Of a stretch of 64,000 bases of DNA, positions 53,461 through 63,511 are shown in pieces (position 1 is the first letter of the stretch; every line of letters starts with the position of its first letter). This DNA comes from Sulfurospirillum oryzae (GTDB lineage: Bacteria; Campylobacterota; Campylobacteria; Campylobacterales; Sulfurospirillaceae). Made by a program: the position numbers and the translations under genes. The notes under the pieces are model-generated. The model was not told the origin of the DNA, did not search any database, and saw only the letters and a program-made list of their open reading frames with translations. The stretch covers positions 620,001-684,000 of the forward strand of contig NZ_JANZKZ010000002.1 of NCBI RefSeq assembly GCF_025770725.1, written 5' to 3'.

Positions 53461-55344
53461 GTGCTTTTTAAAACAAAAATTATCCTGACCGTATCTATTT
53501 TGATGTTTTTAAGCCTTATCTCTTTTAGCCTCTTTAGTTATCAAGACACTAAAAAAAACAGTATCCATCAAATCGAGTCAAGTCTCACAATGGCATCTCG
53601 CTCCTTTAAGGACTATATAGATCTTCTCATTGGTACGAAGAAAAGCAACATTGAAAGTGCATCAAGATTTTTTAAAGACATTGACATTAGAACGCTTCAT
53701 GATATGACAGAAAAACTCAAAGAAACCACTAAAATCGTCGGTGCCGTTGATTCTTATGTTGGATTTGAAGATGGTGGTATGATCTGGGGCAGTGATAAGA
53801 ATAGACCACAAGGGTACGATCCTAGAACACAACATTGGTATACAAAAGCCAAACAAAGCAAAACCATTTGCATCACCGATGCGTATGAAGAAGCGACCAG
53901 CAAAATGCTTATGATTACGATTATGGCACCTATATTTGATGAAAACAATACATTTATAGGTGTCTTAGGTGTCGATATAGCCCTTAATTCCTTAACAAAG
54001 ACCATCTCAGAAATCAAATTTGATGGAGGATATGGCATTTTACAAGATACCAAAGGCATCATTGTCGTGCATCCAAATCAAGCGTTAATTGGTAAAAATT
54101 TAGCCGATTTTGTGCCAAGCTTAACAAGTCAATTCGATGAAAAACAAGAGGGAATCATTAATTATAATTACAATGGAATTGATAAATTATATGCTTACAA
54201 TATTTCAGCACAAAGCGGATGGAGAATAGCCATCGCTTTTGACAAATCAACATCTTATTCTTTTTTAAACCTTCAAATCAAAAAGCTTTTTTTCATGGGC
54301 TCACTCATGCTTCTTGGTTCTATCATTATTATTGTGCTTTTAATCAAAGCCCTTTTAATGCCACTTGATAGGTTAGGAAATATTGCCTATGAGCTTTCAA
54401 GCGCCCATGGCGATCTTAGCCAAAGGCTTGAAGTTAGGGGCAATGATGAATTTGGAAAAGTTTCATTGTACATTAACACTTTCATAGCAAAGCTTCATGA
54501 GATTGTCACAAATTCAAAAGCGATTAGCCATAAAAATTTTTCAATATCACAGCAACTTTCCAAAAACACATCCGAAATGGTACGCAATGTAGAAGCAGAA
54601 TCAAAAATTATTCTTACAACGAAACAAGAAGGAAATGCCCTCACACGTGCCATTGAAAATTCTGTTGAAAAAGTAAAATCATCTCATTTCGTCTTAGACA
54701 AAACACAAAAAGAGATGAACAACGTTAAAACAAAATTTGAAAAGTTAGAGCATACCATGCAAATAACCGCTCAGAAAGAACAAGATTTGGCTGAAAAACT
54801 CAATCATGTCAGTCATAATACAAATGAAATCAGAGATGTCTTAGGGATTATTCGCAATATTGCCGATCAAACCAATCTTTTAGCACTCAATGCGGCTATT
54901 GAAGCAGCGCGTGCAGGTGAGCATGGTCGTGGATTTGCTGTTGTAGCCGATGAAGTTCGCAAACTCGCAGAGAGCACACAAAAAAGCCTTGTCGAAATTG
55001 ATGCAACCGTTAATGTTGTTGTGCAATCTATTATGGATGCCAATACCGATATCGCACACAATGCACACGAAGTGCATAATCTTGTGACCCTTTCTTTGGA
55101 ACTTGAAAAAAGTATAGGCGATATTGATGTCATTATCCAAGAGACAATTGCCAATACAGCACAAACGGTTGATAGCTTCATTTTTACATCAGAAAAAATA
55201 AACCAGATGGTCGAAGAAGTTGAAAAAGTTAACATTCTCTCTCAAGAAAATGTTTGCAGCATCGAGAATATCTCTAAAGCATCAGAAGAGCTCTACCGCA
55301 TGAATGAAAATCTCAATAATGAACTTCAAAAATTCAAATCCTAA
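53461..55344 (+). CDS. Transmembrane chemoreceptor with dCACHE sensor
   Basis: The 627-residue chemotaxis receptor has TM1 (about 8-25) and a periplasmic double-CACHE domain (about 35-275; [31 protein letters not shown]). TM2 (about 280-300) and HAMP (about 303-355) follow, then the signalling hairpin with [20 protein letters not shown] and [17 protein letters not shown]. dCACHE domains bind amino acids, amines or organic acids. GTG start with AAAGGTATTC upstream. Ligand unknown. Confidence 0.93.
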   Translation: MLFKTKIILTVSILMFLSLISFSLFSYQDTKKNSIHQIESSLTMASRSFKDYIDLLIGTKKSNIESASRFFKDIDIRTLHDMTEKLKETTKIVGAVDSYVGFEDGGMIWGSDKNRPQGYDPRTQHWYTKAKQSKTICITDAYEEATSKMLMITIMAPIFDENNTFIGVLGVDIALNSLTKTISEIKFDGGYGILQDTKGIIVVHPNQALIGKNLADFVPSLTSQFDEKQEGIINYNYNGIDKLYAYNISAQSGWRIAIAFDKSTSYSFLNLQIKKLFFMGSLMLLGSIIIIVLLIKALLMPLDRLGNIAYELSSAHGDLSQRLEVRGNDEFGKVSLYINTFIAKLHEIVTNSKAISHKNFSISQQLSKNTSEMVRNVEAESKIILTTKQEGNALTRAIENSVEKVKSSHFVLDKTQKEMNNVKTKFEKLEHTMQITAQKEQDLAEKLNHVSHNTNEIRDVLGIIRNIADQTNLLALNAAIEAARAGEHGRGFAVVADEVRKLAESTQKSLVEIDATVNVVVQSIMDANTDIAHNAHEVHNLVTLSLELEKSIGDIDVIIQETIANTAQTVDSFIFTSEKINQMVEEVEKVNILSQENVCSIENISKASEELYRMNENLNNELQKFKS

Positions 55345-55367
55345 AAAGGCTTGATTGTTTTACATGT

Positions 55368-55394
55368 AACGAGAAGTGAAAACTACTTCTCGTT
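55368..55394. terminator. Bidirectional terminator after the dCACHE receptor
   Basis: AACGAGAAGT / ACTTCTCGTT, 10-bp stem with 7-nt loop, then AATTTTT on the plus side. Overlaps the stop codon of the opposing transferase gene. A TTACATGTAA copy ends inside its 5' edge (55360-55369). Confidence 0.8.
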
Positions 55395-57320
55395 AATTTT
55401 TGTTAAATTTTCACGTCTTTGAGTCGCTTTTTCTTCATCAAACGAGAGATTTAATGTTTGATTTAACAGATCCAAACTAAGCTTCTTGTCTGCATTGAGT
55501 GTCTCAGCTGTTACCTCACCGCCCAGTTTTCCTAACGCATAACAGTATTTGCCTTTAAGCGTTACATTGTTTTCATTGCCTAAAGCATTAATGCGTGTAC
55601 ATTTGTCCACCCATAAAAACGCATCCTCAGCATGATAATCATGTAAATACCCAAAGAGTTTAACCGTCTCAAAAAATTTGAGTTTGACTTCAAAGAAAGG
55701 GCTTACTTCCAAATTTTCACTTATATGCAATAAAATCGGAAATTTGTAAAGGGTTGAACCTATTTTGAGATTGTTTTTTGTTGTATCCAAAACTAAGTCT
55801 TGCTCAATTTTTGGAAATTCCCAAAAGCGACTAATCTCTTTTGACCATGCGTTTAAAAGCTTATCGAGATCTTTAAATTCTTCCATCAAAGAAGATTCAT
55901 CACCCAACAGATTTCTGCTTAAACCCACACTGGCTTTATAGCCTAAAAAAGGTAGAAGTGTCGCACTAATATCAAGTGTACTTCCTGTCTTCTCAACTTT
56001 ATCGCCATGGCTAAGACGTGGATCAATGATCATAAATTGATTGCGACGTTCACCCTTCATTAGATCGTCAATCGCCATATTGTGCATCGCAAGATGATCA
56101 GATGCTACAACGATGATCGTATTTTTACCATAAGGGGAGTCTTGAATCTGCTTAATAAATTTTGAAATCAACTCATCTGAACAAATAACCGCATTGAGCA
56201 TGGAATTGCTTCCATCTTTATACTGTTGTCGTTTACAACTTTTAGAAACATGCCCGTAAGGATGGTGTGTGTCCATTGTAGAGACGAACATCGCAAATTT
56301 TTGTTTATTTTTGGAAAACTTTTTAAAATCATTCATCGCTATTTCAAACAGCGTGTCATCATAAAGTCCCCACGGTGTTTGATAACTTTGATTTTGAAGT
56401 GATGGTTTAAGCTCTTTGATGCCTTTTATATCATCAAATTGATGGGTTTTATAGAGTTTATCTACGCCTGCAAACTCTAGCGGCGAACCACTGCGATAGA
56501 TGAGCTTATAGCCTTCTTTATGAAGCATATCACTCATACAAACAGCACCGGAATAAAAGGTGCTCATCTTAGACATCGAGTTGCCTTGTGGAGAGTTTGA
56601 ACCCGTAGAAGGCGTCACCAAAGGAATACCACACATAACAGATGTCATACCCGCAATTGTCCAACTGGTTCCCCACGCTTGTTTAATCTGCGTAAAGGAG
56701 GTGCTTTGTTCTCTTATAGGACGTAAATCTGTGACTAAAGAGGGAAATATTTTTTCATCAAAGTAAGTGTCCTCAAAACTTTCGGCAAAGATATAAACAA
56801 GATTAGGATGGTTTTCGCTAATAGATGTGAGCGAAGCTGTCTTATAATAATCCGAAAAACTGTACTGAAGGCTTAATGGATTTTCAACACCAATAGCATT
56901 GAGTACACTCTCACCTAAAAACCGAATCGTTGGATGAAGAATCAAAGCAGCACTCAATGCAGATGCTGAGATAATGCGTTTGAGTTTCTGATGCTCTTGC
57001 AAAACACTATTTTTAAGTAACCGATAATAAAAAACGGAAAGCGCAAGGCTGCCAATTAAAAGGGCTATTGCCGTTGCAATGATTAAATAATAATCACCAA
57101 AGCCAGAGCCATCAAGTCCATAACGTAGATGGAAGATGACAGCATCATTAATGCCTTCTCCTGTGAAATAGTTAGAGACAATATAAAAGGCACTAAGCAC
57201 CATATAGATAAAAATAGTCATCGCACCGATCATGGCGCTTTTAGGACTATGCGTACGATTTTTAGAAGTAAAGAGCGCGATAAGAAAAAGTCCTGCGGAT
57301 AACCATAGTATGTTATTCAT
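55383..57320 (-). CDS. OpgB/LTA-synthase-like membrane sulfatase-family transferase
   Basis: The 645-residue inner-membrane protein has four N-terminal membrane segments (to about 145), then an alkaline-phosphatase-like domain: AESFEDTYFDEKIFPSL, GTSWTIAGMTSVMCGIPL (candidate Thr/Ser nucleophile), STMDTHHPYGH, and VVASDHLAMHN. The blocks recall E. coli OpgB, which transfers phosphoglycerol to periplasmic glucans. A phosphoglycerol or phosphoethanolamine transferase acting on glycans or lipids is likely. The C-terminal domain (about 510-645) is unrecognised. Confidence 0.82.
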   Translation of the reverse strand: MNNILWLSAGLFLIALFTSKNRTHSPKSAMIGAMTIFIYMVLSAFYIVSNYFTGEGINDAVIFHLRYGLDGSGFGDYYLIIATAIALLIGSLALSVFYYRLLKNSVLQEHQKLKRIISASALSAALILHPTIRFLGESVLNAIGVENPLSLQYSFSDYYKTASLTSISENHPNLVYIFAESFEDTYFDEKIFPSLVTDLRPIREQSTSFTQIKQAWGTSWTIAGMTSVMCGIPLVTPSTGSNSPQGNSMSKMSTFYSGAVCMSDMLHKEGYKLIYRSGSPLEFAGVDKLYKTHQFDDIKGIKELKPSLQNQSYQTPWGLYDDTLFEIAMNDFKKFSKNKQKFAMFVSTMDTHHPYGHVSKSCKRQQYKDGSNSMLNAVICSDELISKFIKQIQDSPYGKNTIIVVASDHLAMHNMAIDDLMKGERRNQFMIIDPRLSHGDKVEKTGSTLDISATLLPFLGYKASVGLSRNLLGDESSLMEEFKDLDKLLNAWSKEISRFWEFPKIEQDLVLDTTKNNLKIGSTLYKFPILLHISENLEVSPFFEVKLKFFETVKLFGYLHDYHAEDAFLWVDKCTRINALGNENNVTLKGKYCYALGKLGGEVTAETLNADKKLSLDLLNQTLNLSFDEEKATQRRENLTKINEK

Positions 57321-57451
57321 TGTTGTTTTTATTCCTCTTTTATTTTAGGAGCGTATTATATCTTGTTGTTAAAAAATTGTATAAAAAATTGTTCTTTTTG
57401 CAAACTGATTAAATTTTAATCAATTAGTTGAGCATATTAAAATCCGCTAAG

Positions 57452-57460
57452 TGATACAAT
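57452..57460 (+). promoter_or_regulatory. Extended -10 promoter for amt
   Basis: TGA-TACAAT, 31 nt upstream of the amt start. No sigma-54 (GG-N10-GC) element recognised in the gap, unlike NtrC-controlled amt genes of enterobacteria. Confidence 0.5.
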
Positions 57461-57490
57461 TTCATCAGTTCAACATTTTAGGAGGATTTC

Positions 57491-58819
57491 ATGAGAAGTA
57501 AACTACTTTCTCTCGCAACATTGTTGCCTTTATCAACATTGTGGGCTGCAGAAGAAGCGGCTTCAGAAGCAACAGCAGAAGTTGCTGAAAAGGTTTTAAC
57601 CCTTGACGTTGGTAACACTGCGTGGGTGTTAACAGCAACAGCATTGGTCATGCTAATGACACCAGCTGGTTTGGCACTTTTTTATGGCGGTATGTCTCGC
57701 TCTAAAAACTTGCTTAACACAATTGCAATGAGTGTTATGGGTTACATCGTGGCAGCCGTTGTTTGGGTCATAGCAGGTTACACTTTGGCGTTTGGTACAG
57801 ATATCGGTGGTGTTATCGGTTTTGACAGCCTCTTCCTAAGTGGCATCAAGGTAACAGACCTTTGGGCAACTGGTAGCATTCCTGTGCTTCTTTTCGTTGC
57901 ATTTCAAATGACTTTTGCAGGCATTACAGTTGCTCTTGCAAGTGGTGCTATCATTGAGAGATTAAAGTTTTCAACATGGATCGTTTTTGCGGCTATTTGG
58001 ATTCTAGCGGTTTATGCTCCTATTGCTCACTGGGTATGGGGTGGCGGATTTTTATCAAAACTTGGCGTTCTTGACTTTGCGGGCGGTACCGTTGTTCACA
58101 TCAATGCTGGTGTTGCAGGTCTAGTCGTAGCGCTTATGTTAGGTAAACGTGCAGACTTTGGTAAAGCGATGTTCCCTTCATCTGTAACACTTACTGTACT
58201 TGGTGCAAGTATGTTATGGTTTGGCTGGTTTGGATTCAACGCAGGTAGCGAATTAGGAGCTGACGGTATTGCGGCAAGTGCATTCCTTGTAACCAACACA
58301 GCAGCAGCGACAGCAGCACTTTCTTGGATGGCAATTGAGTATGTAACTTACAAAAAGTTCACACTTCTTGGTATCGCTTCTGGTATCGTAGCGGGTCTTG
58401 TTGCGATCACTCCAGCAGCAGGTTTTGTTGACACAGCAGGCTCTTTGATTATCGGTGCAGTTGCTGGTATCGTTGCATTCTACGGTGTAAATGGCTTGAA
58501 AAAAGCACTTAAATACGATGACTCACTAGACGCATTTGGTATTCACGGAGTAGCAGGTATCTGGGGCGCACTTGCTACTGGTATTTTTGCTAACCCAGAA
58601 GTGAATGAGCTTGGTAAAGGTTTACTTTATGGTAACGCAGATCAAGTGATGATTCAAATTGAAGGTATCATTGTAACAATCGTCTATACCGCAATCGTTA
58701 CAGCAGTTGTCTTTAAAATCGCGTCTATCTTAACCGGTGGTGCAAGAGTAAGCGCAGAGGCTGAGTCACAAGGTTTGGATGAAGTAGAGCACGGCGAAAA
58801 AGCCTTCAACTTAAGATAA
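57491..58819 (+). CDS. amt: Ammonium transporter Amt
   Basis: The 442-residue trimeric ammonium channel has a signal-like N-terminus (cleavage near LWAA), eleven membrane helices, the family motif LALFYGGMSRSKNLLN, VHINAGVAGLV with pore residues, and DSLDAFGIHGVAGIWGAL including the second conserved His. The PII gene glnK follows after 12 nt, the usual pair in which PII blocks Amt at high nitrogen. Confidence 0.96.
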   Translation: MRSKLLSLATLLPLSTLWAAEEAASEATAEVAEKVLTLDVGNTAWVLTATALVMLMTPAGLALFYGGMSRSKNLLNTIAMSVMGYIVAAVVWVIAGYTLAFGTDIGGVIGFDSLFLSGIKVTDLWATGSIPVLLFVAFQMTFAGITVALASGAIIERLKFSTWIVFAAIWILAVYAPIAHWVWGGGFLSKLGVLDFAGGTVVHINAGVAGLVVALMLGKRADFGKAMFPSSVTLTVLGASMLWFGWFGFNAGSELGADGIAASAFLVTNTAAATAALSWMAIEYVTYKKFTLLGIASGIVAGLVAITPAAGFVDTAGSLIIGAVAGIVAFYGVNGLKKALKYDDSLDAFGIHGVAGIWGALATGIFANPEVNELGKGLLYGNADQVMIQIEGIIVTIVYTAIVTAVVFKIASILTGGARVSAEAESQGLDEVEHGEKAFNLR

Positions 58820-58822
58820 TAA

Positions 58823-59170
<348 letters not shown>

Positions 59171-59177
59171 TCTTTAT

Positions 59178-59199
59178 GTGGGCAGATCATTCTGCCCAC
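59178..59199. terminator. Terminator after glnK
   Basis: GTGGGCAGA-TCAT-TCTGCCCAC, 9-bp perfect stem between convergent genes, overlapping the stop of the opposing hypothetical gene. Confidence 0.8.
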
Positions 59200-59909
59200 A
59201 ACTCTTCCTCTTCTTCTCTTAAATCTTTTTCTTCTTTCATACGGTAAGTCATCACAAGATTAAAGCAAAGCTCACTCAGCATCATCAAATCCCACATGGA
59301 AAGTATCTCTAAAAAAGGCATTCCCTCTTCGAGCTCTTCAAAATTAATCTTACATGTAAACGTATAGGCATCATTAGGAGCGCCAAGTTCGGGAAGGTTG
59401 AGCGAGTATTGAAACGCGAAAGTCATGTCAGCATTGCGCCCCATACGACGAATGCGTTTGAGTGTGCCATCAAAATCTTTTTCACTTAAACGAATTTCGG
59501 AGTGGATGTTATGGGAGAGGACATTGCGGACAAACGAGACAATATCAAAAAAGTTCTCGTACTGCTCACCAAAGAGCTTTTGCATAAAAATTTTAAAAGG
59601 GCTATCGAACCTTAGGCTCTCAACCGTCGCCATGCAAATGCCACGAAATGCATTGAACTCAACAAAATACTCAAAAAGAGAGATCTCCTCTTTTTTGGTT
59701 TGACGCGCATTGGCTAACAGCTCTTGAATGATCTCTGCATTAAAGTAATAAGCCTTGTCGTTTTCATATTTTTTGACCACAAAAAGACTTCTATCGTTTA
59801 AATCCTCTGTTTTAGAAAGCTTGCCTAAAAACTCTCCCATGTGCAAAAAGTAGAAGTTTTGCTCTACAAGCAAAAGGGCATCATCGAGTAAAATTTCAGT
59901 ATCGGTCAT
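59187..59909 (-). CDS. Hypothetical protein coupled to the molybdopterin oxidoreductase
   Basis: Unrecognised 240-residue cytosolic protein without signal or membrane segments. It is predicted to be mainly helical, with YFNAEIIQELL and SFVRNVLSHNIHSEIRLSE, and a very acidic end (EEKDLREEEEELWAE). The helical block with RNxxxH (VRNVLSHNIH) recalls HEPN-like folds but the match is weak. ATG 59909 overlaps the stop of the oxidoreductase gene (ATGA). The reading frame extends further but would overlap that gene. It might be a dedicated partner; unknown. Confidence 0.68.
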   Translation of the reverse strand: MTDTEILLDDALLLVEQNFYFLHMGEFLGKLSKTEDLNDRSLFVVKKYENDKAYYFNAEIIQELLANARQTKKEEISLFEYFVEFNAFRGICMATVESLRFDSPFKIFMQKLFGEQYENFFDIVSFVRNVLSHNIHSEIRLSEKDFDGTLKRIRRMGRNADMTFAFQYSLNLPELGAPNDAYTFTCKINFEELEEGMPFLEILSMWDLMMLSELCFNLVMTYRMKEEKDLREEEEELWAE

Positions 59910-61651
59910 TTCACTTTTTCCAATTTCACTTTCATCTCTTGATAAATGGCGCAATTGCCCTCTTGGCTCATGGCATGAGGGGTCAGTCTGTTGGCATTTT
60001 TTGCTCCACTGTGCAAAAGCAAGCAGTCATCACGCAACTTATCGCTTGGCATGACTGAGTATTCGGCACTCCCATAGCAATTACTAAGCCGTACTCTCTC
60101 TTCTTGCTCCAAGCCTAAACAAAGGGGCACATAAAGATAATCGTCGGTGACAAATTGCGAATTGAGCGACTTGTTTTGCTTTGCAGCAATGAGAAAAAAG
60201 CCCTCCTCTTCCATAAAGTCATCCTCAAACTCTTCTAAAAATTCAAACTTACCGCTTTTCGTGTAAAACGTTTTTTCATACGGCAAATCTATGTATGTTT
60301 TAGAGATTAAAAAGCCTTCTTTTTCAACGCTGTTAGAGGCAATAACACCCTCAATAATACGCTCTTCACTCTCAAGAGGATTAAATCCAAACGTCTTTAA
60401 AAGTGTTTGCGTAAGGTCGTATTCACTGATGCCTACTTTGCTCTCCACCAACTTTGGCATACGCCCTATAAAAGAATGACCGTAGCTTAATTTCAGATCT
60501 TCTTTTGCCATAAATGTTTTAGCAGGAATGACTAAATGTGCCTTTGCAGATGTCTCATTTTCATGCAGCCCAAAATAAACCACGCATTTTGCTTTATCAA
60601 TCCCCTCTACGACTTTAGAGGTACAAGGCATTTGGCTCAGAGGGTTGCCACCTTGAATAAAGATAAGATCGTATTTGCCAAAATTGGCAATAGGTAAAGG
60701 CTCTTTTTTCGCCTCCACTTTAAATGGAGCGTCAAAACCAAATCCACTATTAGAGAGATACCCAACGCCACAACCTATTTTTCCAAAAAGCCCTAGCATG
60801 GCTCCAAAAGCATCAATGGCACGCAAAACACTGTGTCCAAAGCTGTATTTTTGCACACCAATACCCACTAAAATAGAGACTTTTTTACCTTTGATAAGGC
60901 GGAGTAACTCGCCTATCTCATCCAAATTCACCTGCGCATTGTCGAGCAATTTACGCATAGGAATACCGCTGATAAAATCAAAAAAATCTTTGTAATTCAG
61001 CGTTCGTTCTTTTAAAAAAGTTTGATCTTCCATCTCTTCCATTGCCACTAAACGACAGAGTAAAAGTGCTAAATAAAGATCACCTTTGGGTTTAATCTGA
61101 ATGTGAAGAGCGGCATTGCTGGTGAGGTCGATTTTGACAGGATCAATGACGATAAGCGTTTTGCCTTTTAAGGAGGGAAGCATGTGCGAGTTCGTGACCG
61201 TAGGGTTTCGTCCCCACAAAATAACCACTTCAGCATCTTTTACATGTAAAGGTGAAAGAGCGAGGTTTGCGCCTCTACTCTCACACACACCCGCATCGCC
61301 TGCCTCATCACAAAGTGAGCCAGAAGCAAGAGTAGCTTTATGGTCTGCAAAAAAGCGCTTTGTGACACCTTGCATGATGCCTAAGTTGCCACTCCCTTTA
61401 AAAAAAAGTGTTTTTGAGGGTTCATGCACTCTTAGTTTCTCGCTTAAAATAGCAAGTGCTTCTTCCATTTTGACACTTTGCCCCAAATAGCGTGGCTCCT
61501 CAATGCGTTCAAAGGTATGGAAGTGGTTGAGATGGTGGCAGAGGTACCCTTGTGTGATCGGATGATCTTTATTGCCTTTGAGCTTGAGCTCTTTTGTGAC
61601 AGCGATACTGCATCCATCAAAACAATCCAGTGGGCAAGTAGTCAAGCGCAT
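59906..61651 (-). CDS. Small molybdopterin oxidoreductase, DMSO-reductase superfamily
   Basis: The 581-residue protein has an N-terminal [4Fe-4S] motif C6-x3-C10-x3-C14 with Cys38 (TTCPLDCFDGCSI, GYLC). GSLCDEAGDAGV carries the Cys likely near Mo. VILWGRNPTVTNSHML and a C-terminal molydop-binding domain (NCYGSAEYSVMPS, VRLSNCYGS) complete it. No Tat signal, so cytosolic. It is shorter than formate dehydrogenase (about 700-800) and nearer the small formate dehydrogenase-/thiosulfate reductase-like group. Reaction unknown; coupled to the 240-residue unknown gene. Confidence 0.83.
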   Translation of the reverse strand: MRLTTCPLDCFDGCSIAVTKELKLKGNKDHPITQGYLCHHLNHFHTFERIEEPRYLGQSVKMEEALAILSEKLRVHEPSKTLFFKGSGNLGIMQGVTKRFFADHKATLASGSLCDEAGDAGVCESRGANLALSPLHVKDAEVVILWGRNPTVTNSHMLPSLKGKTLIVIDPVKIDLTSNAALHIQIKPKGDLYLALLLCRLVAMEEMEDQTFLKERTLNYKDFFDFISGIPMRKLLDNAQVNLDEIGELLRLIKGKKVSILVGIGVQKYSFGHSVLRAIDAFGAMLGLFGKIGCGVGYLSNSGFGFDAPFKVEAKKEPLPIANFGKYDLIFIQGGNPLSQMPCTSKVVEGIDKAKCVVYFGLHENETSAKAHLVIPAKTFMAKEDLKLSYGHSFIGRMPKLVESKVGISEYDLTQTLLKTFGFNPLESEERIIEGVIASNSVEKEGFLISKTYIDLPYEKTFYTKSGKFEFLEEFEDDFMEEEGFFLIAAKQNKSLNSQFVTDDYLYVPLCLGLEQEERVRLSNCYGSAEYSVMPSDKLRDDCLLLHSGAKNANRLTPHAMSQEGNCAIYQEMKVKLEKVK

Positions 61652-61692
61652 CGTTATACCTCATTGCAGAGTTAATTAGATGCAATTATACC

Positions 61693-63381
61693 TCAGTTAT
61701 CCAAATGAAGCAGTTTATCTTCCAATATTTCTAAGGTCAATGTTTCATACGTTTCAAGATCAATGTGTTGATACTGCATAATCAAATTCTGCTCACTCAA
61801 AAGTTGATCGACTTTAGAATAATCCATGTGCGTATGAGGCTTTACATGTAAGACTAAAAAATTATCACTGTATACCCGAACAATAATGGCATCAGGATAA
61901 ATTTCTTTAATGGTTTGAGCAATTAAATGCAAAAATTCATCGCCTTTTTTCCAACCATATTGTTTATTGTAAGAGGCAAAATTAGTGCAATTGAGGTGAT
62001 CAATACAAAGCATTTTAAAGCGACAGTCATTTGCGTGAGCAAAGAGAAATTTGAGATAATTGACGTTATAAAAACCTGTCAGTTGATCACGGAAATAGTA
62101 TGAAAAACGCATCTCCTCCAGTAAATCTTTTGGCATCTGCGTTGTGTCTTCAGGAAGTTTGATGCCTGCAAAAACGCTGTGCGCAATCTCAACAATAAAC
62201 GGGTTAAATTGTTTACCGCTCTCCTCTTTTAAAATACTCAAAGCTTCTTCGAGGCTCAAACTTTTACGATATGCCCTATTGGTTGTCATTGCATCAAAAG
62301 CATCTGCTACCGTAATAATTTGTGAGAAAAAAGGAATGTGCTCGGCTTTAAGACCATGGGGATAACCAAGACCATCATAACGCTCATGATGGTGCAGCAC
62401 AACATGGGCAAGCAAGGAGAATGGTTCACGAGAGAGCAATTCATAGCTTGCTGTTGAATGGCGTTTAATTAAGGAGTATTCAATGGAACTCAGTTTATCA
62501 GGTTTGAGCAAAATAGCATCAGGAATTTCGATTTTACCGATGTCATGCAACATTCCTGCTTTGTAAATAAAGTCAGCATCATCACTGCTATATCCCATTT
62601 CAATAACAAGCATCTTGGCATATTCAGCCACTCTTTGGCTATGCCCAGCAGTATAACTGTCACGTTTTTCCATCATGTCAATGAGTGCGTACATGCTCTC
62701 TTCATACATTTTTGTTTTTTCGTTCAGATAGTTGCGCCCGCGTGCATGAATCCACCAAATTGCAAAAAGCCCCAAAAGCCATGTTCCCAAATAGGTCACA
62801 ATAAGAAAATAAAAACTTTGCGGATTTGCCTTAAAAAATGCGGGTACTTGCATCTGAATTGTTGTGTAACCTAGTAAATCCCCAATCGCTGATTCTTTAT
62901 GGACATGGCAAGAGATACATGCTTTATTGGCAAACATAGGCTTCACATAAAAAAGATATTTCGTGCCTTCATTTTCATAAATAGTAAAACTATCATGGCG
63001 CTCTTCTTTAACATTGTGAAAAGCTTTTTTAATAGAAGGTTTCAAATCTGAATGCGTAAAATCTTTGGAAACAGGGGCAATGTCAAATTCCATGTTACTC
63101 TGTTTTGCAAGGAGAGCAAGAAGATCTTTGAGGGAAAAATTCGTTCGAAAATTATAACGTTCATCATCACTCATCGCTTTTGCTTTTTGCTCATAAACCC
63201 AAAAAACGAAGGCAAGAGACTCTTCGGCTACGCCTTTGATTCGTTCTAACGAGTTTTCTTCGATGTGTTTTTCTTCGTTATAAAATTGATACACCACGAA
63301 AACTGTTGTTAAAAGCGTCCAGAAGATTGTTAATAAAATAGCAATTTGTTTAAAATATTTAATACGTTTGCTTACTGACAT
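61693..63381 (-). CDS. Heme-c HD-GYP sensor with degenerate GGDEF domain
   Basis: The 562-residue membrane protein has TM1 (about 12-31), a periplasmic DUF3365/Tll0287-like domain with a heme c site CISCH (155-159), TM2 (about 190-211), and an HD-GYP domain with HD at 279-280 (MLHDIGKIEIPD) and HHHERYDGLGYP (330-341). The C-terminal region (about 440-562) looks like GGDEF but reads VRVYSDNFLVL in place of the GGDEF loop, so it is probably an inactive regulator. Likely a redox- or gas-responsive c-di-GMP phosphodiesterase. Confidence 0.86.
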   Translation of the reverse strand: MSVSKRIKYFKQIAILLTIFWTLLTTVFVVYQFYNEEKHIEENSLERIKGVAEESLAFVFWVYEQKAKAMSDDERYNFRTNFSLKDLLALLAKQSNMEFDIAPVSKDFTHSDLKPSIKKAFHNVKEERHDSFTIYENEGTKYLFYVKPMFANKACISCHVHKESAIGDLLGYTTIQMQVPAFFKANPQSFYFLIVTYLGTWLLGLFAIWWIHARGRNYLNEKTKMYEESMYALIDMMEKRDSYTAGHSQRVAEYAKMLVIEMGYSSDDADFIYKAGMLHDIGKIEIPDAILLKPDKLSSIEYSLIKRHSTASYELLSREPFSLLAHVVLHHHERYDGLGYPHGLKAEHIPFFSQIITVADAFDAMTTNRAYRKSLSLEEALSILKEESGKQFNPFIVEIAHSVFAGIKLPEDTTQMPKDLLEEMRFSYYFRDQLTGFYNVNYLKFLFAHANDCRFKMLCIDHLNCTNFASYNKQYGWKKGDEFLHLIAQTIKEIYPDAIIVRVYSDNFLVLHVKPHTHMDYSKVDQLLSEQNLIMQYQHIDLETYETLTLEILEDKLLHLDN

Positions 63382-63470
63382 CTATTTTGGTAATCTTTTC
63401 TTTATATAGTTAAAATAATTTAACTTAATTATGCCAAAATTAACCTTAATGAACTATTGAAGCAGAAAAA

Positions 63471-63500
63471 GTGAAAGCACACCCAAAAGTGCGCTTTCAC
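63471..63500 (-). terminator. Terminator after glyS
   Basis: GTGAAAGC / GCTTTCAC 8-bp stem extended by an AC/GT pair. On the minus strand the stem is followed by CTTTTTC, fitting termination of glyS. Confidence 0.8.
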
Positions 63501-63511
63501 CCAAGAAGAAA

